Under the pieces are notes generated by a model that did no database searches, was not told the origin of the DNA, and saw only the letters and a program-made list of their open reading frames with translations. Of a DNA stretch of 47,897 bases, positions 24,172-35,217 are shown in pieces; positions within the stretch are counted from its first letter, which is position 1, and every line of letters begins with the position of its first letter. Source of the stretch: Chitinophagaceae bacterium. GTDB lineage: Bacteria > Bacteroidota > Bacteroidia > Chitinophagales > Chitinophagaceae. Position numbers and translations under genes: made by a program. Location of the stretch: positions 1-47,897 of the forward strand of contig CANJQU010000021.1 in assembly GCA_947476485.1 (NCBI GenBank), written 5' to 3'.

Positions 24172-24993
24172 ATGAATCGCAGTATATTTTTATCGGCGCT
24201 GTTTGTTTTTTTCTCTTTCGCGGTTTCCGCCCAATTATTAACCGGCCAGGTCGATGACACGTGGATCAACACAATAACCCATAATGCTGTAGCAAAACAT
24301 GCTCCCGGCGCCTTTCCGGCCGCATCACCGGGATGCGCTTTGTACTTTACACAGGCTGGAAATATCCGCGTGCCTTATTTGGTTTACGTTCCTGCGTCAT
24401 ACAATCCCAAACACGCCATGCCAGCCGTTGTGTTTCTGCACGGCGCTATTCTCACTAAGGATAGTTTTCAATATAAAAATCCGGCGATAGCCTATGAGCC
24501 AGTCTTTTCCGTTGCAGACACCTTGAATACCATTGTGATATTCCCGTTTGCAAGGGCCGACTTTAAATGGTCCGGACAATCGGGGGCATATGAAAATATC
24601 ATCACGATAATAAACCAGGTGGAAACCAACTACAATGTAGACCCAAGGAAAATATACCTCGGCGGCATTTCTATGGGCGGCATCGCCACATTCTGGTTCA
24701 TCAACCATAAACCTGCGGTCTTTGCAGGGTTCTACACTTTTTCGGCACTCCCTCGCGTGGATGACGGCGAGGTGATCTTCAGCAACCTGGTACAATCAAA
24801 GCCATTGTATTCCGTAAACGCAAAAGATGATCCTGTATTCAAATATACGGACATGGAAACGGTGTATGAACAGCATAAGAACGAAGCCCCGGGATGGCAT
24901 TTTACAACTATAGAAAAGGGTGGCCACCGGTTCATTTATGGTAAGGATGGCAGGAATCACATCAGGTCCGTTCTGGGCGGTCTGCTGAAATAA
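24172..24993 (+). CDS. Secreted alpha/beta-hydrolase, probable esterase, 273 aa
   Basis: A signal peptide ending in FAVSAQ is followed by an alpha/beta-hydrolase fold with the oxyanion-side motif VVFLHGAIL, the nucleophile elbow GISMGG (Ser in GxSxG) and a C-terminal GGHRFI histidine. An aspartate in KDDPVF may complete the triad. The form is that of PHB-depolymerase/feruloyl-esterase-type carboxylesterases. Natural substrate unknown. It is transcribed divergently from the NHL-repeat gene. Confidence 0.85.
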   Translation: MNRSIFLSALFVFFSFAVSAQLLTGQVDDTWINTITHNAVAKHAPGAFPAASPGCALYFTQAGNIRVPYLVYVPASYNPKHAMPAVVFLHGAILTKDSFQYKNPAIAYEPVFSVADTLNTIVIFPFARADFKWSGQSGAYENIITIINQVETNYNVDPRKIYLGGISMGGIATFWFINHKPAVFAGFYTFSALPRVDDGEVIFSNLVQSKPLYSVNAKDDPVFKYTDMETVYEQHKNEAPGWHFTTIEKGGHRFIYGKDGRNHIRSVLGGLLK

Positions 24994-25112
24994 TTCACAC
25001 TGGTATCCGCAGACAAACAGTATTGCGCATCAGCTCAATACTCCCGTTAGTTACACACATCGCTTTTGGCACAGTTTTTTTATGTGGGTTTCATACAAAA
25101 AAAACAAGCCAT

Positions 25113-25733
25113 ATGAAAATCAGAACACACCACATCTTTTTGTTTGCAGCACTACTGTCTGCAAGCGCATGTAACAACTCGTCCGACGGCACGAATAGTA
25201 CAGCAGACAACGTCGCAGCAAAAGTCGACACTGTTGCGAATGACATTAAACAGGGTGCGGAAAACGCAGTCAACGAAGTAAAAAATGCGATTGAAGGCAA
25301 TCCTGATTCAAACTTTGTTGTAAAAGCTACCGCGGCCAACATGGAAGAGCTGAAAATACTACAGGCCGGATGGGACAATGGCACAGACAAAGAACTCAAG
25401 GGTCATGCCAAAATGATGATCGCCGATCATAAAAAACTGGGAACAAAAGTAAAGGACTACTCCGGGAAGAAAGGCTATGCACTGCCTGCAGATGACAACG
25501 GGAAAGGCGATGATGCGGTTGCATCGTTAAATAAAAAGACAAAAGGGAAGGACTGGGACAAGGCATGGGTAGACAAGATGGTTGACGGTCACAACGACGC
25601 CATCAGCCTCTTCGAAAAATACCAGGACAAGGTGAAGGACGCCGATCTGAAAAATATGATCACCAATACTTTGCCTACGCTTCACTCTCACCTCGACATG
25701 ATGAAGAAAATGCAGGACAAACTGGGGAAATAA
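25113..25733 (+). CDS. DUF4142 lipoprotein, 206 aa
   Basis: A lipobox (SASAC) follows a short signal, then a low-complexity linker of about 50 residues, and then the helical DUF4142 domain: ANMEELKILQAGWDNG, HAKMMIADHKKLGTKVKDYS, and a histidine-bearing last part with LPTLHSHLDMMKKMQD. The domain is a ferritin-like four-helix bundle in other members, often found in outer-membrane proteins and stress-related loci. The ATG at 25113 places the lipobox normally; an upstream start at 25023 would add 30 residues of unlikely sequence. Confidence 0.88.
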   Translation: MKIRTHHIFLFAALLSASACNNSSDGTNSTADNVAAKVDTVANDIKQGAENAVNEVKNAIEGNPDSNFVVKATAANMEELKILQAGWDNGTDKELKGHAKMMIADHKKLGTKVKDYSGKKGYALPADDNGKGDDAVASLNKKTKGKDWDKAWVDKMVDGHNDAISLFEKYQDKVKDADLKNMITNTLPTLHSHLDMMKKMQDKLGK

Positions 25734-25780
25734 TTACCTGATAGCTCACAGGTGATATCAATTGAGCGCGCGTGTATAAA

Positions 25781-25815
25781 AAAACGGTAAGTGGTGCATA
25801 GCCGCTTACCGTTTT
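25781..25815. terminator. Bidirectional terminator between convergent genes
   Basis: AAAACGGTAAGTGG (25781-25794) pairs with CCGCTTACCGTTTT (25802-25815), with one G-U pair and a 7-nt loop. A-runs and T-runs lie on both sides, so it can work for both the DUF4142 gene and the lipoprotein gene. Confidence 0.85.
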
Positions 25816-25856
25816 TAATTCAGTGAACTTCAAACAGGAACGCTGTCCGAAAAGGA

Positions 25857-26396
25857 TCAGAATTTATTAAGCTTGAAGTATCCGTTTGAGATCACAGATA
25901 ACTTTCCGGATTCAGATATGGCTTTGAAATAAAACATGCCTTGTATGTAAAGGCTGTCATTATGAGTTATATATACTTCGCCCGAGTTACCATTGTAGCT
26001 GAAATAACTCATGTATGCATTTCCAACACTATCAGACCAGGATCCTGATGTTAAATAATCGTGGTAGCTCATGCTGTATATGTTGCCCTGGTATACCTGG
26101 TTCAGATAGAGGTACATGACCTTGCTTCCCAGGTAACCAACAATCATATTGCCCCCGAAAGTATCCAGCGCCCACGTTGCGTAGCTGGCAGTCCATGGCA
26201 CTCCGTCAATATTTGCACTCATCGGCTCCCTGCCGCTGGCTATCCAATCAAATTGAGAAATATTAAGCGGAGTTAGTGGATTAATGGCGCCATTGGCGGT
26301 AGCCGCAGTATTTGCGTTATAAGCGCCCTTGCTGCAGGAAGCTACCACACAGCCTATACCGGCGACCAATAAGATAGAGTAAAATATTTTTTTCAT
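25857..26396 (-). CDS. Hypothetical lipoprotein, 179 aa, DUF6252-like
   Basis: A signal peptide with the lipobox VVASC precedes a beta-rich domain. SANIDGVPWTASYATW at its start and the last part (GMFYFKAISESG, NGYFKL) match the form of DUF6252-type Bacteroidota lipoproteins (calycin-like fold), but this is by pattern only. The ATG at 26396 yields a canonical lipoprotein start; a longer frame to 26507 overlaps the divergent gene. Ligand unknown. Confidence 0.8.
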   Translation of the reverse strand: MKKIFYSILLVAGIGCVVASCSKGAYNANTAATANGAINPLTPLNISQFDWIASGREPMSANIDGVPWTASYATWALDTFGGNMIVGYLGSKVMYLYLNQVYQGNIYSMSYHDYLTSGSWSDSVGNAYMSYFSYNGNSGEVYITHNDSLYIQGMFYFKAISESGKLSVISNGYFKLNKF

Positions 26397-26501
26397 GATG
26401 TAATTTTTCCCGCATAAAGATAATAAGTAACGTTGACAAAATATTATTTTCGCTAAAATTTTTGAACCGCAAAACCCGTTATTGAGCCCATAGCATTCAG
26501 T

Positions 26502-29012
26502 ATGCACATAAAAGCTGCCAACTCCTTATTATTATTTCTGTTGCTTATATGTAGCACATGTTTCGCACAAAGCATGCGCAGCGGCCGTGTCTATGACGCC
26601 GCTTCCGGTGAACCCCTGCCATTCGCCACAATTAAATTTGCGGAAAGCGGGCAGGGAATAGTGGCAGGAATGGATGGCTGGTTTGAGCTTCCGGAAGGTC
26701 GCTTTAAGTGGATCGAAGTTTCCTGCCTCGGTTACCAGGCCGCAAAAATAAACCTGCCGGCAGCGGAGCTGATCATTCGCCTGCAACCTGCAGACAGGGC
26801 GCTAACAGAATATACTGTAACACCTCCGTATGAAAAAATACGCAGGATCCTTGATCAAACCATCGCCAATAAAAACGGGAACAACCCGGATAAATATGAC
26901 TGGTACCGGTGCAACGTGTATTACAAAATGATCGTAGACCTGAATAAGGGACCCGATACTGCCCAACACAAAAACAAAACAAACGTAAAGAATACCGCCA
27001 AAAAGAATACGGCTCAGGCCGACAGTGTGAAGAAACGGGATTTGCAGGACTTCCTTGAAAATCAACACCTGCTAGTATCAGAAACTTACAGCATACGCAC
27101 ATGGCGCAAGCCGCAGCAGTTGCAGGAAGATGTGCTGGCCTCGAAATTCTCAGGTTTGAAAAAGTCTATGTTCACAGAACTGGTGACCGATGTGCTGCCG
27201 TTCCATGCATATTCGGACTACCTGAGCCTCAACGGAAAAGACTATCACAACCCGGTAAGCCGCGGTTATGAACGATACTATAAATTCAATCTTGCAGATG
27301 AGATCCTGCAGGGCGCCGATACATTGTGGATACTGAGCTTCAGGCCACGGGGGCATAATGCCAACGACCTGAAAGGAACAGTGTACATCAGTTCCTCCGG
27401 CTATGCTATATCGCAGATCATAGCCCTTGCCAGGGATACTATCTTAAAAATGGACGTGCGTATTGAACAGCAATATGAACAGGTGCCGCTGACCGGAAGT
27501 AAAATGCGCTGGTTTCCGAAACAGCTTAATTATGTGATAGACTGGAACCGCGAAGCAACCAATGGCGGCCTGGCTTTTCACATCAAGGGTCATTCGCAGA
27601 TCGACTCCGTTTCATGGAATGAGGACAAAGATTTCCGGTTTGACAAAGCACATACGGTGAGGTTACAGCCCAAAGCTACAGAACTGACTGACAGCGCATG
27701 GCGGCACGTTCGCCCGGAGCAGCTAGACGCTAAAGAAGTGCGCAGCTACCGGATGATAGATAGCATAGGCGAAAAAGCAGATTTTGATAAAGTGATCAGT
27801 TATACTGCAAAGCTCCCGGAAGGAAAACTGCCCATTGGCATGTTCGACTTTGACCTCAAAAAAATATTCCACTGGAACAACTACGAGAACGTAAGACTGG
27901 GCCTGGGAATACAAACCAACGAACACCTTGTAAAATGGCTGTCGGTGGGTGGATGGGGCGGGTATGGATTTGGTGACAGAAAGTGGAAATATGGGGCATT
28001 CATAGAAGCATATGCCGGCCGCTACAAAGATCTTATTTTCAAAGCGGACTATGCGGACGACATTAATGATCCCGGCCGCATCCGTATGAACAACGAACTG
28101 GATAAGAACTACCTCAACGCATACCTGCTGCAACGCGTAGATAAGACCAGGGCGTTTTCCGCTTCGGTAAAAAAGAAATTCGGATACCTTGCTTTGGAAC
28201 TCGCCGGCAGGCACCAGATCATTGAGCCGCAATACAAATATGCGTTGCTGCAGGATGGTATAAAGTATACAACTTTTACCGCAGACGAGGCCTCGCTCAC
28301 ATTCAGGTATGCTTATGCCGAACGCACAGCACCATTCTTCGGCAGCTATTACAGCCTGGGCAGCAAGTACCCGATATGGTATGGGAAAATAACTTCCGGC
28401 AACATAGCCAGTAGCCCCGCGGATCAGGCATCAAGCGCACGCAGTATGCAGACACAATACACCCAGGTGGTAACAGCACTGGCATGGCACAAACATATTA
28501 ACCGGTTTGGGTATGAACATTTTCTCGCAGAAGCCGGCAAGTCATGGAGCAATGGAGCGCTGCCGCTGAGCAAGCTCTTTGTTGGAAATGGTTATAACTA
28601 CGACTCAAAATCTTTCCTGTCCATTTATACATTTGGGGGCCTCATGACCATGCTACCCTACCAGTACTATACGGATCAGTTTGTAAATCTCATCTACCGC
28701 CACGACTTCGACTGGAAACTATACAAGATAGAAGACAAGGGAACAAAGTTCAGCTCTGCGCCAAACATCTGCCTGCAATACAATATGCTTTACGGTACGC
28801 TCTCCCACCCCGAGCAGCAGCAGTATGTAAATTTCTCGGTGCCAGCTAACGGCTACCAAGAGGCCGGCTTGCTGTTGAATAACGTGATAAGAGTTGTATA
28901 CGCAAACCTGTATTACGTCACCATTAATGCAGGGTATTTCTACCACGTCACCCCCACTTTTGACGCAAGTAAGAATGGACGTATGGTGCTGGGCCTGGGA
29001 GTGGAATTGTAA
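26502..29012 (+). CDS. Outer-membrane DUF5686/carboxypeptidase-regulatory-like protein, 836 aa
   Basis: After a signal peptide (LLICSTCFAQ) comes a CarboxypepD_reg-like domain (about 25-100): GRVYDAASGEPLPFATIKF, GMDGWFELPEG, VSCLGYQAAKI. The rest is the DUF5686 region, with an N-terminal helical/beta section and a C-terminal series of amphipathic strands ending VLGLGVEL, consistent with an outer-membrane beta-barrel. There is no TonB box or plug domain. Members are common in Bacteroidota; no transport substrate is assigned. It shares a 105-bp divergent promoter region with the gene at 25857. Confidence 0.88.
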   Translation: MHIKAANSLLLFLLLICSTCFAQSMRSGRVYDAASGEPLPFATIKFAESGQGIVAGMDGWFELPEGRFKWIEVSCLGYQAAKINLPAAELIIRLQPADRALTEYTVTPPYEKIRRILDQTIANKNGNNPDKYDWYRCNVYYKMIVDLNKGPDTAQHKNKTNVKNTAKKNTAQADSVKKRDLQDFLENQHLLVSETYSIRTWRKPQQLQEDVLASKFSGLKKSMFTELVTDVLPFHAYSDYLSLNGKDYHNPVSRGYERYYKFNLADEILQGADTLWILSFRPRGHNANDLKGTVYISSSGYAISQIIALARDTILKMDVRIEQQYEQVPLTGSKMRWFPKQLNYVIDWNREATNGGLAFHIKGHSQIDSVSWNEDKDFRFDKAHTVRLQPKATELTDSAWRHVRPEQLDAKEVRSYRMIDSIGEKADFDKVISYTAKLPEGKLPIGMFDFDLKKIFHWNNYENVRLGLGIQTNEHLVKWLSVGGWGGYGFGDRKWKYGAFIEAYAGRYKDLIFKADYADDINDPGRIRMNNELDKNYLNAYLLQRVDKTRAFSASVKKKFGYLALELAGRHQIIEPQYKYALLQDGIKYTTFTADEASLTFRYAYAERTAPFFGSYYSLGSKYPIWYGKITSGNIASSPADQASSARSMQTQYTQVVTALAWHKHINRFGYEHFLAEAGKSWSNGALPLSKLFVGNGYNYDSKSFLSIYTFGGLMTMLPYQYYTDQFVNLIYRHDFDWKLYKIEDKGTKFSSAPNICLQYNMLYGTLSHPEQQQYVNFSVPANGYQEAGLLLNNVIRVVYANLYYVTINAGYFYHVTPTFDASKNGRMVLGLGVEL

Positions 29013-29115
29013 GGCCGCGCACAACAAAGCCGCCGTTCATGCAGGTAACAACCATGAAAAATATCACCCATAACCGGTCACTAAGGCACCAGGTATGTGA
29101 AAGTCCGGCTGCTCT

Positions 29116-30885
29116 CTAAAGTAGAGAGGCTAACCCCAACTCCTTCCTCTGCACATCATCAATAGAGCTTGGGGCATCCAGCATCACATCCCTGCCTGAG
29201 TTGTTCTTTGGGAACGCAATAAAGTCGCGGATACCCTCCTGCCCGCCGATGAGCGCACACAGCCGGTCAAAGCCAAATGCCAGGCCGCCATGTGGTGGTG
29301 CGCCATATTCAAATGCACCCATCAGGAATCCGAATTTATCCTGCGCCTCTTCCTTGCTCATACCCAGTGCCGCAAACATTTTTTCCTGCAGATCTCTCTG
29401 GAAGATACGAATAGATCCGCCGCCTATCTCAGTGCCATTCAACACCATGTCATAGGCATTGGCTTTTATATCTCCATACTTGCTGAGGTCATTCATCCAT
29501 TCTATATGCTCCGGCTTGGGAGAAGTGAACGGATGATGGCGCGCCATCCAGCGGTTGTTCTCCTCATCGAGTTCAAATAACGGGAAGTCGATCACCCAAA
29601 TCGGCTTATACACAGCGTGGTCGCGCAGGCCAAGTCGCTCGCCCATCAGCAGGCGCAGCTCACTCATAGCTTTACGGGTGCGGGTCTCGGCACCTGCGAG
29701 TATCAGTACCAGGTCACCTGCTTTAGCATTGCAGAAACCTGCTATTTCCTTTAGCTTTTCTTCGTTATAGAATTTATCTACACTGCTCTTAAAGGTTCCA
29801 TCCATATTGCACTTTATGAACACTACCCCACTCATACCTATCTGCGGACGTTTAACCCACTCGGTAAGCTCGTCGGTTTGTTTACGGCTGTATTCACTGC
29901 AACCCGGCACAGCGATCATGAGCACTGTCTCTGCATCGTCAAACACTTTGAAACCGGCACCTGCCAGCGCTTCGCAGTGAACCTCGTTCTTAACCTTCGA
30001 ATTTTGAATTTTTATCTCAAAACGTATGTCCGGTTTGTCATTGCCATAATGCCACATCGCATCATCAAATGTCATTCGCGGAAAATCTTCCGTCATGTCT
30101 ATGCCCTTCACATCCTTGAACACATGCTTGAATAACCCCTCAAAAGTATTGAGTATATCTTCCTGCTCCACAAAGCTCATTTCACAGTCTATCTGCGTAA
30201 ACTCCGGCTGGCGGTCGGCCCTCAGATCTTCATCCCTGAAGCATTTCACGATCTGGTAATAGCGGTCATAACCGCTCACCATCAGCAGTTGCTTAAATGT
30301 TTGCGGGCTTTGCGGTAGTGCATAGAACTGCCCCTGGTTCATGCGCGACGGCACGATGAAGTCGCGTGCGCCCTCAGGGGTACTGCGGATAAGACAAGGA
30401 GTTTCTATATCCCAGAAACCTTGTGTATCAAGATAATTGCGTACTGAGCGGTTCACCCTGTAACGCAGCTCCATGTTCCTTTTAAGGGTGGGCCTGCGCA
30501 GGTCAAGATAGCGGTATTTCATGCGCAGTTCGTCGCCACCATCAGTTTCTTCCTCAATGGTAAAAGGTGGTGTAGCAGCGCTGTTCATGATCACAAAATC
30601 AGTAACACTTATCTCCACATCGCCGGTTGCTATTTTTGCATTTTTATTGCTGCGCTCCAGCACTTTGCCTGCCACCTGTATCACAAACTCCCGACCCAGG
30701 GGCTGCTCCCCGAGCCGTGTATTCAACTGCTCATCGAATACAAGCTGCGTTATCCCATAACGGTCGCGGAGGTCTACGAACGTGATGCTGCCAAATTTGC
30801 GAACGGTCTGTACCCATCCCGCAAGCTTAACTTCTGTTCCTATGTGCTGTGTGCGCAACTCGCCACAGGTATGTGTTCTGTACAT
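29116..30885 (-). CDS. aspS: Aspartate--tRNA ligase
   Basis: Charges tRNA-Asp, class IIb synthetase. The 589-residue protein has an N-terminal OB-fold anticodon-binding domain (about 1-105), the catalytic domain with motif 1 ([17 protein letters not shown]), motif 2 ([19 protein letters not shown]) and motif 3 ([10 protein letters not shown]), and the bacterial-type GAD insert between motifs 2 and 3. A 589-residue length is usual for the bacterial type. It stands alone with a good promoter 22 bp upstream (30908-30939). Whether it is discriminating or also charges tRNA-Asn cannot be read here. Confidence 0.98.
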   Translation of the reverse strand: MYRTHTCGELRTQHIGTEVKLAGWVQTVRKFGSITFVDLRDRYGITQLVFDEQLNTRLGEQPLGREFVIQVAGKVLERSNKNAKIATGDVEISVTDFVIMNSAATPPFTIEEETDGGDELRMKYRYLDLRRPTLKRNMELRYRVNRSVRNYLDTQGFWDIETPCLIRSTPEGARDFIVPSRMNQGQFYALPQSPQTFKQLLMVSGYDRYYQIVKCFRDEDLRADRQPEFTQIDCEMSFVEQEDILNTFEGLFKHVFKDVKGIDMTEDFPRMTFDDAMWHYGNDKPDIRFEIKIQNSKVKNEVHCEALAGAGFKVFDDAETVLMIAVPGCSEYSRKQTDELTEWVKRPQIGMSGVVFIKCNMDGTFKSSVDKFYNEEKLKEIAGFCNAKAGDLVLILAGAETRTRKAMSELRLLMGERLGLRDHAVYKPIWVIDFPLFELDEENNRWMARHHPFTSPKPEHIEWMNDLSKYGDIKANAYDMVLNGTEIGGGSIRIFQRDLQEKMFAALGMSKEEAQDKFGFLMGAFEYGAPPHGGLAFGFDRLCALIGGQEGIRDFIAFPKNNSGRDVMLDAPSSIDDVQRKELGLASLL

Positions 30886-30907
30886 ATATTTATCTTAAAA
30901 AGGACTG

Positions 30908-30939
30908 CGAAGATAGTTTTAATGAGGCAATTGCTCAAA
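30908..30939 (-). promoter_or_regulatory. aspS promoter
   Basis: On the minus strand TTTG (30939-30936), 20 bp, TATCTTCG (30915-30908), one mismatch from consensus, 22 bp before the aspS ATG. Confidence 0.6.
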
Positions 30940-30991
30940 AGGTGCAATTCTCAACCGTTTATCCTGCCCAACCGTATTCACCAGGCTGCCA

Positions 30992-31783
30992 TCACATTTT
31001 TTTTGTGATCGTGATGAGATTTACAAGGCTGCTCTCCAGCGCACCCTGCAAGTCGTCTACTGTCTCAAAATACGGCTGACGTTTGCTTACGGCAATATTA
31101 TTCTCTCCCGATCTGATCAGTTTGTTTGTGCCCGGTATATTGATGTAGGGCCGCACATAGTATGTTTTCCCCAACTGCACATGCAAGTGCTGAACCAACA
31201 GGTCATTCTCGCCGGCTATTTTCAGGTCGCCTTCCTTAGACAACCGGATCATGTACTTTGTATTTCCTTTCATTTCCAGCTTCAGCGTATCATTTATGGT
31301 AACCACCATACGCTTATCATCATTGAATCCCGACCGATACGAGGGCCGGTACACTACCAGGTACGCATATTTGCCATTTTCAAGCTTTTCCGTTTTTTTG
31401 GCAATGGCTCTTGTCTTCACTTGCTCAAAGTCACCAGTATAATAGGCAGTTCCCCATACTTTATACTTCCCCTTCTGGTTGTGATCACGCATACGGCTGA
31501 TCATAAAGACATTGCCACCTGCTTCTGCCGTCTGTTCGGCAGCCCTGGCCAACTGGCTCTTAAAGTCTGCACTTACCTTCTTCACTTTAGTTACTTTGAT
31601 GTTGCCCTTTTCGGTGAGCGCGCTGTCTAAGTTATAAGAATAGGGAAGTATCAAAATCTCTTTTCCGACACCATCCGTCATTACTGAAACGAGCTCCTGG
31701 CAAACCCCGCGAAATCCCGAGCAGGACAAAATGAAAAACAAAAAAATGGTCGTTAGTGCGCCGGATGTAAGCTTAATTTGCAT
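30992..31783 (-). CDS. Exported protein, possible lipoprotein, 263 aa
   Basis: The N-terminus is a signal sequence with LSCSG at residues 19-23, a possible lipobox. A middle segment (KYAYLVVYRPSYRSGF, then TYYVRPYI) resembles the DUF2846-type pattern seen in small exported proteins, but only weakly. The last 50 residues contain TNKLIRSGENNIAVSKRQPYF. The putative -7 box TAAATTTG lies 4 bases before the ATG, so the mRNA may start on the start codon itself. Function unknown. Confidence 0.75.
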   Translation of the reverse strand: MQIKLTSGALTTIFLFFILSCSGFRGVCQELVSVMTDGVGKEILILPYSYNLDSALTEKGNIKVTKVKKVSADFKSQLARAAEQTAEAGGNVFMISRMRDHNQKGKYKVWGTAYYTGDFEQVKTRAIAKKTEKLENGKYAYLVVYRPSYRSGFNDDKRMVVTINDTLKLEMKGNTKYMIRLSKEGDLKIAGENDLLVQHLHVQLGKTYYVRPYINIPGTNKLIRSGENNIAVSKRQPYFETVDDLQGALESSLVNLITITKKM

Positions 31784-31787
31784 GGTT

Positions 31788-31795
31788 CAAATTTA
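31788..31795 (-). promoter_or_regulatory. Putative -7 box of a leaderless transcript
   Basis: TAAATTTG on the minus strand (31795-31788) is an exact TAnnTTTG box; four bases separate it from the ATG at 31783. With the usual distance, transcription would start at or next to the A of the ATG. I find no good -33 box. Confidence 0.35.
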
Positions 31796-32067
31796 CGCCC
31801 CATTTTTATTTTCCCTGCTACAATTTCAGTTGACAATCAATATTTAAGACAGGTTGTCGTTTATTTGCAACTTTATATGACATTATTTCCTATCCGGATA
31901 CCCCTGGACAATTTGGAACACTTTTTATGGATACTAGTTGTCGCATAAACGATAATGATCAAAATCATACAAATAAGCGGGAATAGCCGTTTGAGAGTTG
32001 ATCAACATCAGGATTTAGCGGCGCTTTATAGCAGAAATTTGCTGATCGGATAAAAACTAAAACCAGT

Positions 32068-34686
32068 ATGAACTTAAACAACTTTACCATCAAGGCACAG
32101 GAGATCGTGCAGCAGGCACAGCAACTGGCCTTTGATAACCAAAGCCCTAGTATTGAAACCGCCCATTTCCTGCAGGCATTGCTCAATGATGCCGATGGGC
32201 CTATATCCTACTTACTTAAAAAGAACAACGTCAACATCAGCTTTGTGGAAAACAAGCTGAAAGAACAAATAGCGCGCATGCCCAAAATACAGGGCAGCGA
32301 ACCGGCACAGAACATCAGCCGGGAAGCCAATAATGTAGTGCTGCGCACACCCAATATTTTAAAAACATTCGGCGACGAATTCGTGACACCAGAGCACCTG
32401 CTTATAGCTTTGCTCCAGGTAAATGACGACACTGCAAAATTGCTGAAAGACGCCGGCCTCACAGAAAAAGGACTGGTAGCGGCAATTAAGGAACTGCGTA
32501 AGGGCGACACCGTGAAATCGCAAACTTCGGAGCAGCAATATAACGCACTCCAGCGCTATGCAAAGAACCTGAACGAAATGGCCCGTAACGGCAAGATGGA
32601 CCCGGTGATAGGCCGCGATGAAGAAATACGCAGAACGCTGCACATACTCTCCCGCAGGTCTAAGAACAATCCTATACTGGTAGGCGAGCCGGGCGTGGGC
32701 AAAACGGCAATAGTGGAGGGTTTAGCGCACCGCATTATAAACGGGGATGTACCGGACACTCTGAAGTCGAAGATCATCTTCGCACTGGATATGGGCTCAT
32801 TGATGGCCGGTGCAAAGTACAGGGGTGAATTTGAGGAAAGGTTAAAAGCTGTAATAAAAGAAGTGACCGAAAGCGATGGTAATGTGATCCTGTTTATTGA
32901 TGAGATACATACCCTCATAGGCGCCGGAGCGATGGAAGGTGCCATGGATGCCGCCAACATATTGAAACCGGCTCTTGCACGCGGCGAATTGCGCGCAATA
33001 GGCGCCACCACGCTAAATGAATACCAGAAATACTTTGAGAAAGATAAAGCTCTTGAAAGGCGCTTCCAGAAGGTGTTTGTAGATGAGCCTTCGCCGGAAG
33101 ATGCAATATCCATTCTACGCGGATTGAAAGACCGCTACGAAAGCCACCACAAAGTGCGCATCAAAGACGAGGCGATCATTGCTGCAGTAGAATTATCACA
33201 CCGCTATATCACCGACCGCTTCCTGCCGGATAAGGCCATAGACCTTATAGACGAGAGCGCAGCCAAGCTGAAGCTGGAGATGAACTCCATGCCGGAAGAA
33301 CTTGATGAACTGGAGCGCCGCATACGCCAACTTGAAATAGAACGTGAGGCAATAAAGCGGGAGAACGATAAGGACAAGCTGAAAGAGCTGAACCAGGAAA
33401 TATCCGTAATGAGCGTGCAGCGGGATACACTAAAGGCCAAGTGGCTGGAGGAAAAAGAAATAGTAGACAAGATAAATAAAGCGCGTACTTCTATAGAGCA
33501 TCTGAAGCTGGAAGCCGAACAGGCGGAGCGCGAAGGCAACTACGGTCGCGTAGCAGAAATACGTTACGGCAAAGTGCAGGAGCAGGAAGCCGTGATCGAT
33601 ACTATGTCGAAACAACTGGACCAGATGGACACCCAGCACAAGCGCCTGATGAAGGAAGAAGTGGATGCAGAAGACATAGCAGAAAATGTAGCCAAGGCCA
33701 CAGGTATACCAGTGCAGCGTATGCTTACCAGTGAGCGCGCCAAACTGCTGAACCTTGAAGACGAGCTGCATAAGCGCGTAGTAGGCCAGGATGAGGCGAT
33801 AATAGCCGTATCTGACGCCATACGCCGTGGCCGTGCCGGCCTGCAGGACCCACGCAAACCGATTGGGTCCTTCATCTTCCTGGGCACAACCGGCGTGGGT
33901 AAGACCGAACTGGCAAAAGCGCTGGCAGAGATACTCTTCGACGATGACAGCATGATGACGCGCATAGACATGAGTGAATACCAGGAAAAGCATAGCGTGA
34001 GCCGCCTGGTGGGCGCGCCTCCCGGCTATGTGGGTTATGACGAGGGCGGCCAGCTCACCGAGGCTGTGCGCCGCAAGCCATACTCCGTGATACTGCTGGA
34101 TGAGATAGAAAAAGCGCATCCCGATGTATTCAACATCCTGCTGCAGGTGCTTGATGATGGCCGCCTCACTGACAACAAAGGCCGTGTGGTGAACTTCAAG
34201 AATACCATCATCATCATGACCAGCAATATGGGCAGCCTCATCATACAGGAGAATTTTTCGGACATAAAAGACGGACAGGATATTGAAGCCGTGATAGACG
34301 CAACCAAGGACCAGGTAATGGACATACTGCGCCAGACGTTGAGGCCGGAATTCCTGAACCGTATAGATGACGTGATCATGTTCCACCCGCTCATGAGGAA
34401 AGAGATAAAGGGCATCATACGCATACAACTGGAGCTGCTGCAGAAACAACTTATGACCCAGGGCATTGACCTGCAGTTCACCGATTATGCGCTCGACTAC
34501 CTGGTACAGCGCGGTTTCGACCCGCAGTACGGCGCCCGCCCGCTGAAACGGCTGATACAAAAAGACATCATCAACATGCTCAGCAAAAAGATAATAGGCG
34601 GCGAAATAGACAAGTCAAAACCCGTGCTGATAGATGTGTTTGACGGAGTGGTAGTGATGAGGAATGAAGTGCCGGTGAAAAGTTGA
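32068..34686 (+). CDS. clpB: ATP-dependent disaggregase ClpB
   Basis: AAA+ chaperone that, with DnaK, rescues proteins from aggregates. The 872-residue protein has the N domain (1-145), NBD1 with Walker A GEPGVGKT (206-213) and Walker [13 protein letters not shown] near 275, the long coiled-coil middle domain (about 400-525, with repeated [18 protein letters not shown] sequence) that distinguishes ClpB from ClpA/C, NBD2 with Walker A GTTGVGKT (about 606-613) and LLDEIEKAH, and the C-terminal domain. No CIRCE operator was found in the 284 bp upstream, which contain no gene. A terminator follows. Confidence 0.98.
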   Translation: MNLNNFTIKAQEIVQQAQQLAFDNQSPSIETAHFLQALLNDADGPISYLLKKNNVNISFVENKLKEQIARMPKIQGSEPAQNISREANNVVLRTPNILKTFGDEFVTPEHLLIALLQVNDDTAKLLKDAGLTEKGLVAAIKELRKGDTVKSQTSEQQYNALQRYAKNLNEMARNGKMDPVIGRDEEIRRTLHILSRRSKNNPILVGEPGVGKTAIVEGLAHRIINGDVPDTLKSKIIFALDMGSLMAGAKYRGEFEERLKAVIKEVTESDGNVILFIDEIHTLIGAGAMEGAMDAANILKPALARGELRAIGATTLNEYQKYFEKDKALERRFQKVFVDEPSPEDAISILRGLKDRYESHHKVRIKDEAIIAAVELSHRYITDRFLPDKAIDLIDESAAKLKLEMNSMPEELDELERRIRQLEIEREAIKRENDKDKLKELNQEISVMSVQRDTLKAKWLEEKEIVDKINKARTSIEHLKLEAEQAEREGNYGRVAEIRYGKVQEQEAVIDTMSKQLDQMDTQHKRLMKEEVDAEDIAENVAKATGIPVQRMLTSERAKLLNLEDELHKRVVGQDEAIIAVSDAIRRGRAGLQDPRKPIGSFIFLGTTGVGKTELAKALAEILFDDDSMMTRIDMSEYQEKHSVSRLVGAPPGYVGYDEGGQLTEAVRRKPYSVILLDEIEKAHPDVFNILLQVLDDGRLTDNKGRVVNFKNTIIIMTSNMGSLIIQENFSDIKDGQDIEAVIDATKDQVMDILRQTLRPEFLNRIDDVIMFHPLMRKEIKGIIRIQLELLQKQLMTQGIDLQFTDYALDYLVQRGFDPQYGARPLKRLIQKDIINMLSKKIIGGEIDKSKPVLIDVFDGVVVMRNEVPVKS

Positions 34687-34706
34687 TAAGTTGATAGGTT
34701 GATAGG
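34683..34706. repeat. Three 8-bp tandem repeats at the clpB end
   Basis: TTGATAAG, TTGATAGG and TTGATAGG in a row (34683-34706). The clpB stop codon TGA lies inside the first unit. Confidence 0.85.
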
Positions 34707-34708
34707 TA

Positions 34709-34738
34709 AAAAGGATGGGCGTTTGCTCATCCTTTTTT
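34709..34738 (+). terminator. Intrinsic terminator after clpB
   Basis: AAAAGGATGGGC (34709-34720) pairs with GCTCATCCTTTT (34725-34736), with one G-U pair and a GTTT loop, followed by T. Confidence 0.85.
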
Positions 34739-34830
34739 GTGTTCTATCACCTATGAATTTCCGATCTTCGAAAGAATCGGATAATCGGCGAATTGCTCCT
34801 GAGGACAATAAACCACTACGCAACGTATCT

Positions 34831-35217
34831 TCACTCCGGCCACCCGTTATAAGCCACAAACACCGCCATAACCAAAAACACCGAATTGATAATTGCGTGC
34901 AGGTACTCTTTGCGCCTGATATGCGTGTATATGGAACCTGCCATTATCAAGGCAATACAAGCCGCAGCTATAAAAGTAAAGTAGCGCCCATGCCCCAATA
35001 ACCTAGGTACGATCACCAGTAGCCCGCTGATTAGTTCTGCCGCAGCTATTATTTTAATTGTGGCTGGTGCAAAATCCTCTGCCCAGGTGCCGCCGCTGGC
35101 AATAACCTTCTCCCTGGATTGAAAAAATTTAAAGCCGCCGGTGATCACAAAGATCAATCCCAGCAAGCTCTGTACTATCCATACCGCTATTACCATGATG
35201 TTTAAAGTTTGCTTCAA
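34831..35217 (-). CDS. DoxX-family membrane protein, 128 aa
   Basis: Four membrane segments: about 8-28 (MVIAVWIVQSLLGLIFVITG), 50-70, 79-97 and 104-122. The first ends with GGFKFFQ and a later segment is AAAELISGLLVIVP, typical of the DoxX/DoxX-like family, small inner-membrane proteins. Both ATG codons at 35217 and 35196 are possible; the longer one is given. Function in this organism is unknown. Not clearly linked to its neighbours. Confidence 0.85.
   Translation of the reverse strand: MKQTLNIMVIAVWIVQSLLGLIFVITGGFKFFQSREKVIASGGTWAEDFAPATIKIIAAAELISGLLVIVPRLLGHGRYFTFIAAACIALIMAGSIYTHIRRKEYLHAIINSVFLVMAVFVAYNGWPE

Noticed and set aside
31784-32067. CIRCE or other heat-shock operator before clpB
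   Set aside because: I found no TTAGCACTC-type inverted repeat; only weak promoter-like fragments occur in this 284-bp interval.
33430-34560. Open frame of 376 codons on the minus strand opposite clpB
   Set aside because: It is antisense to a highly conserved gene; the sequence has no recognisable domain and follows from codon bias of clpB.
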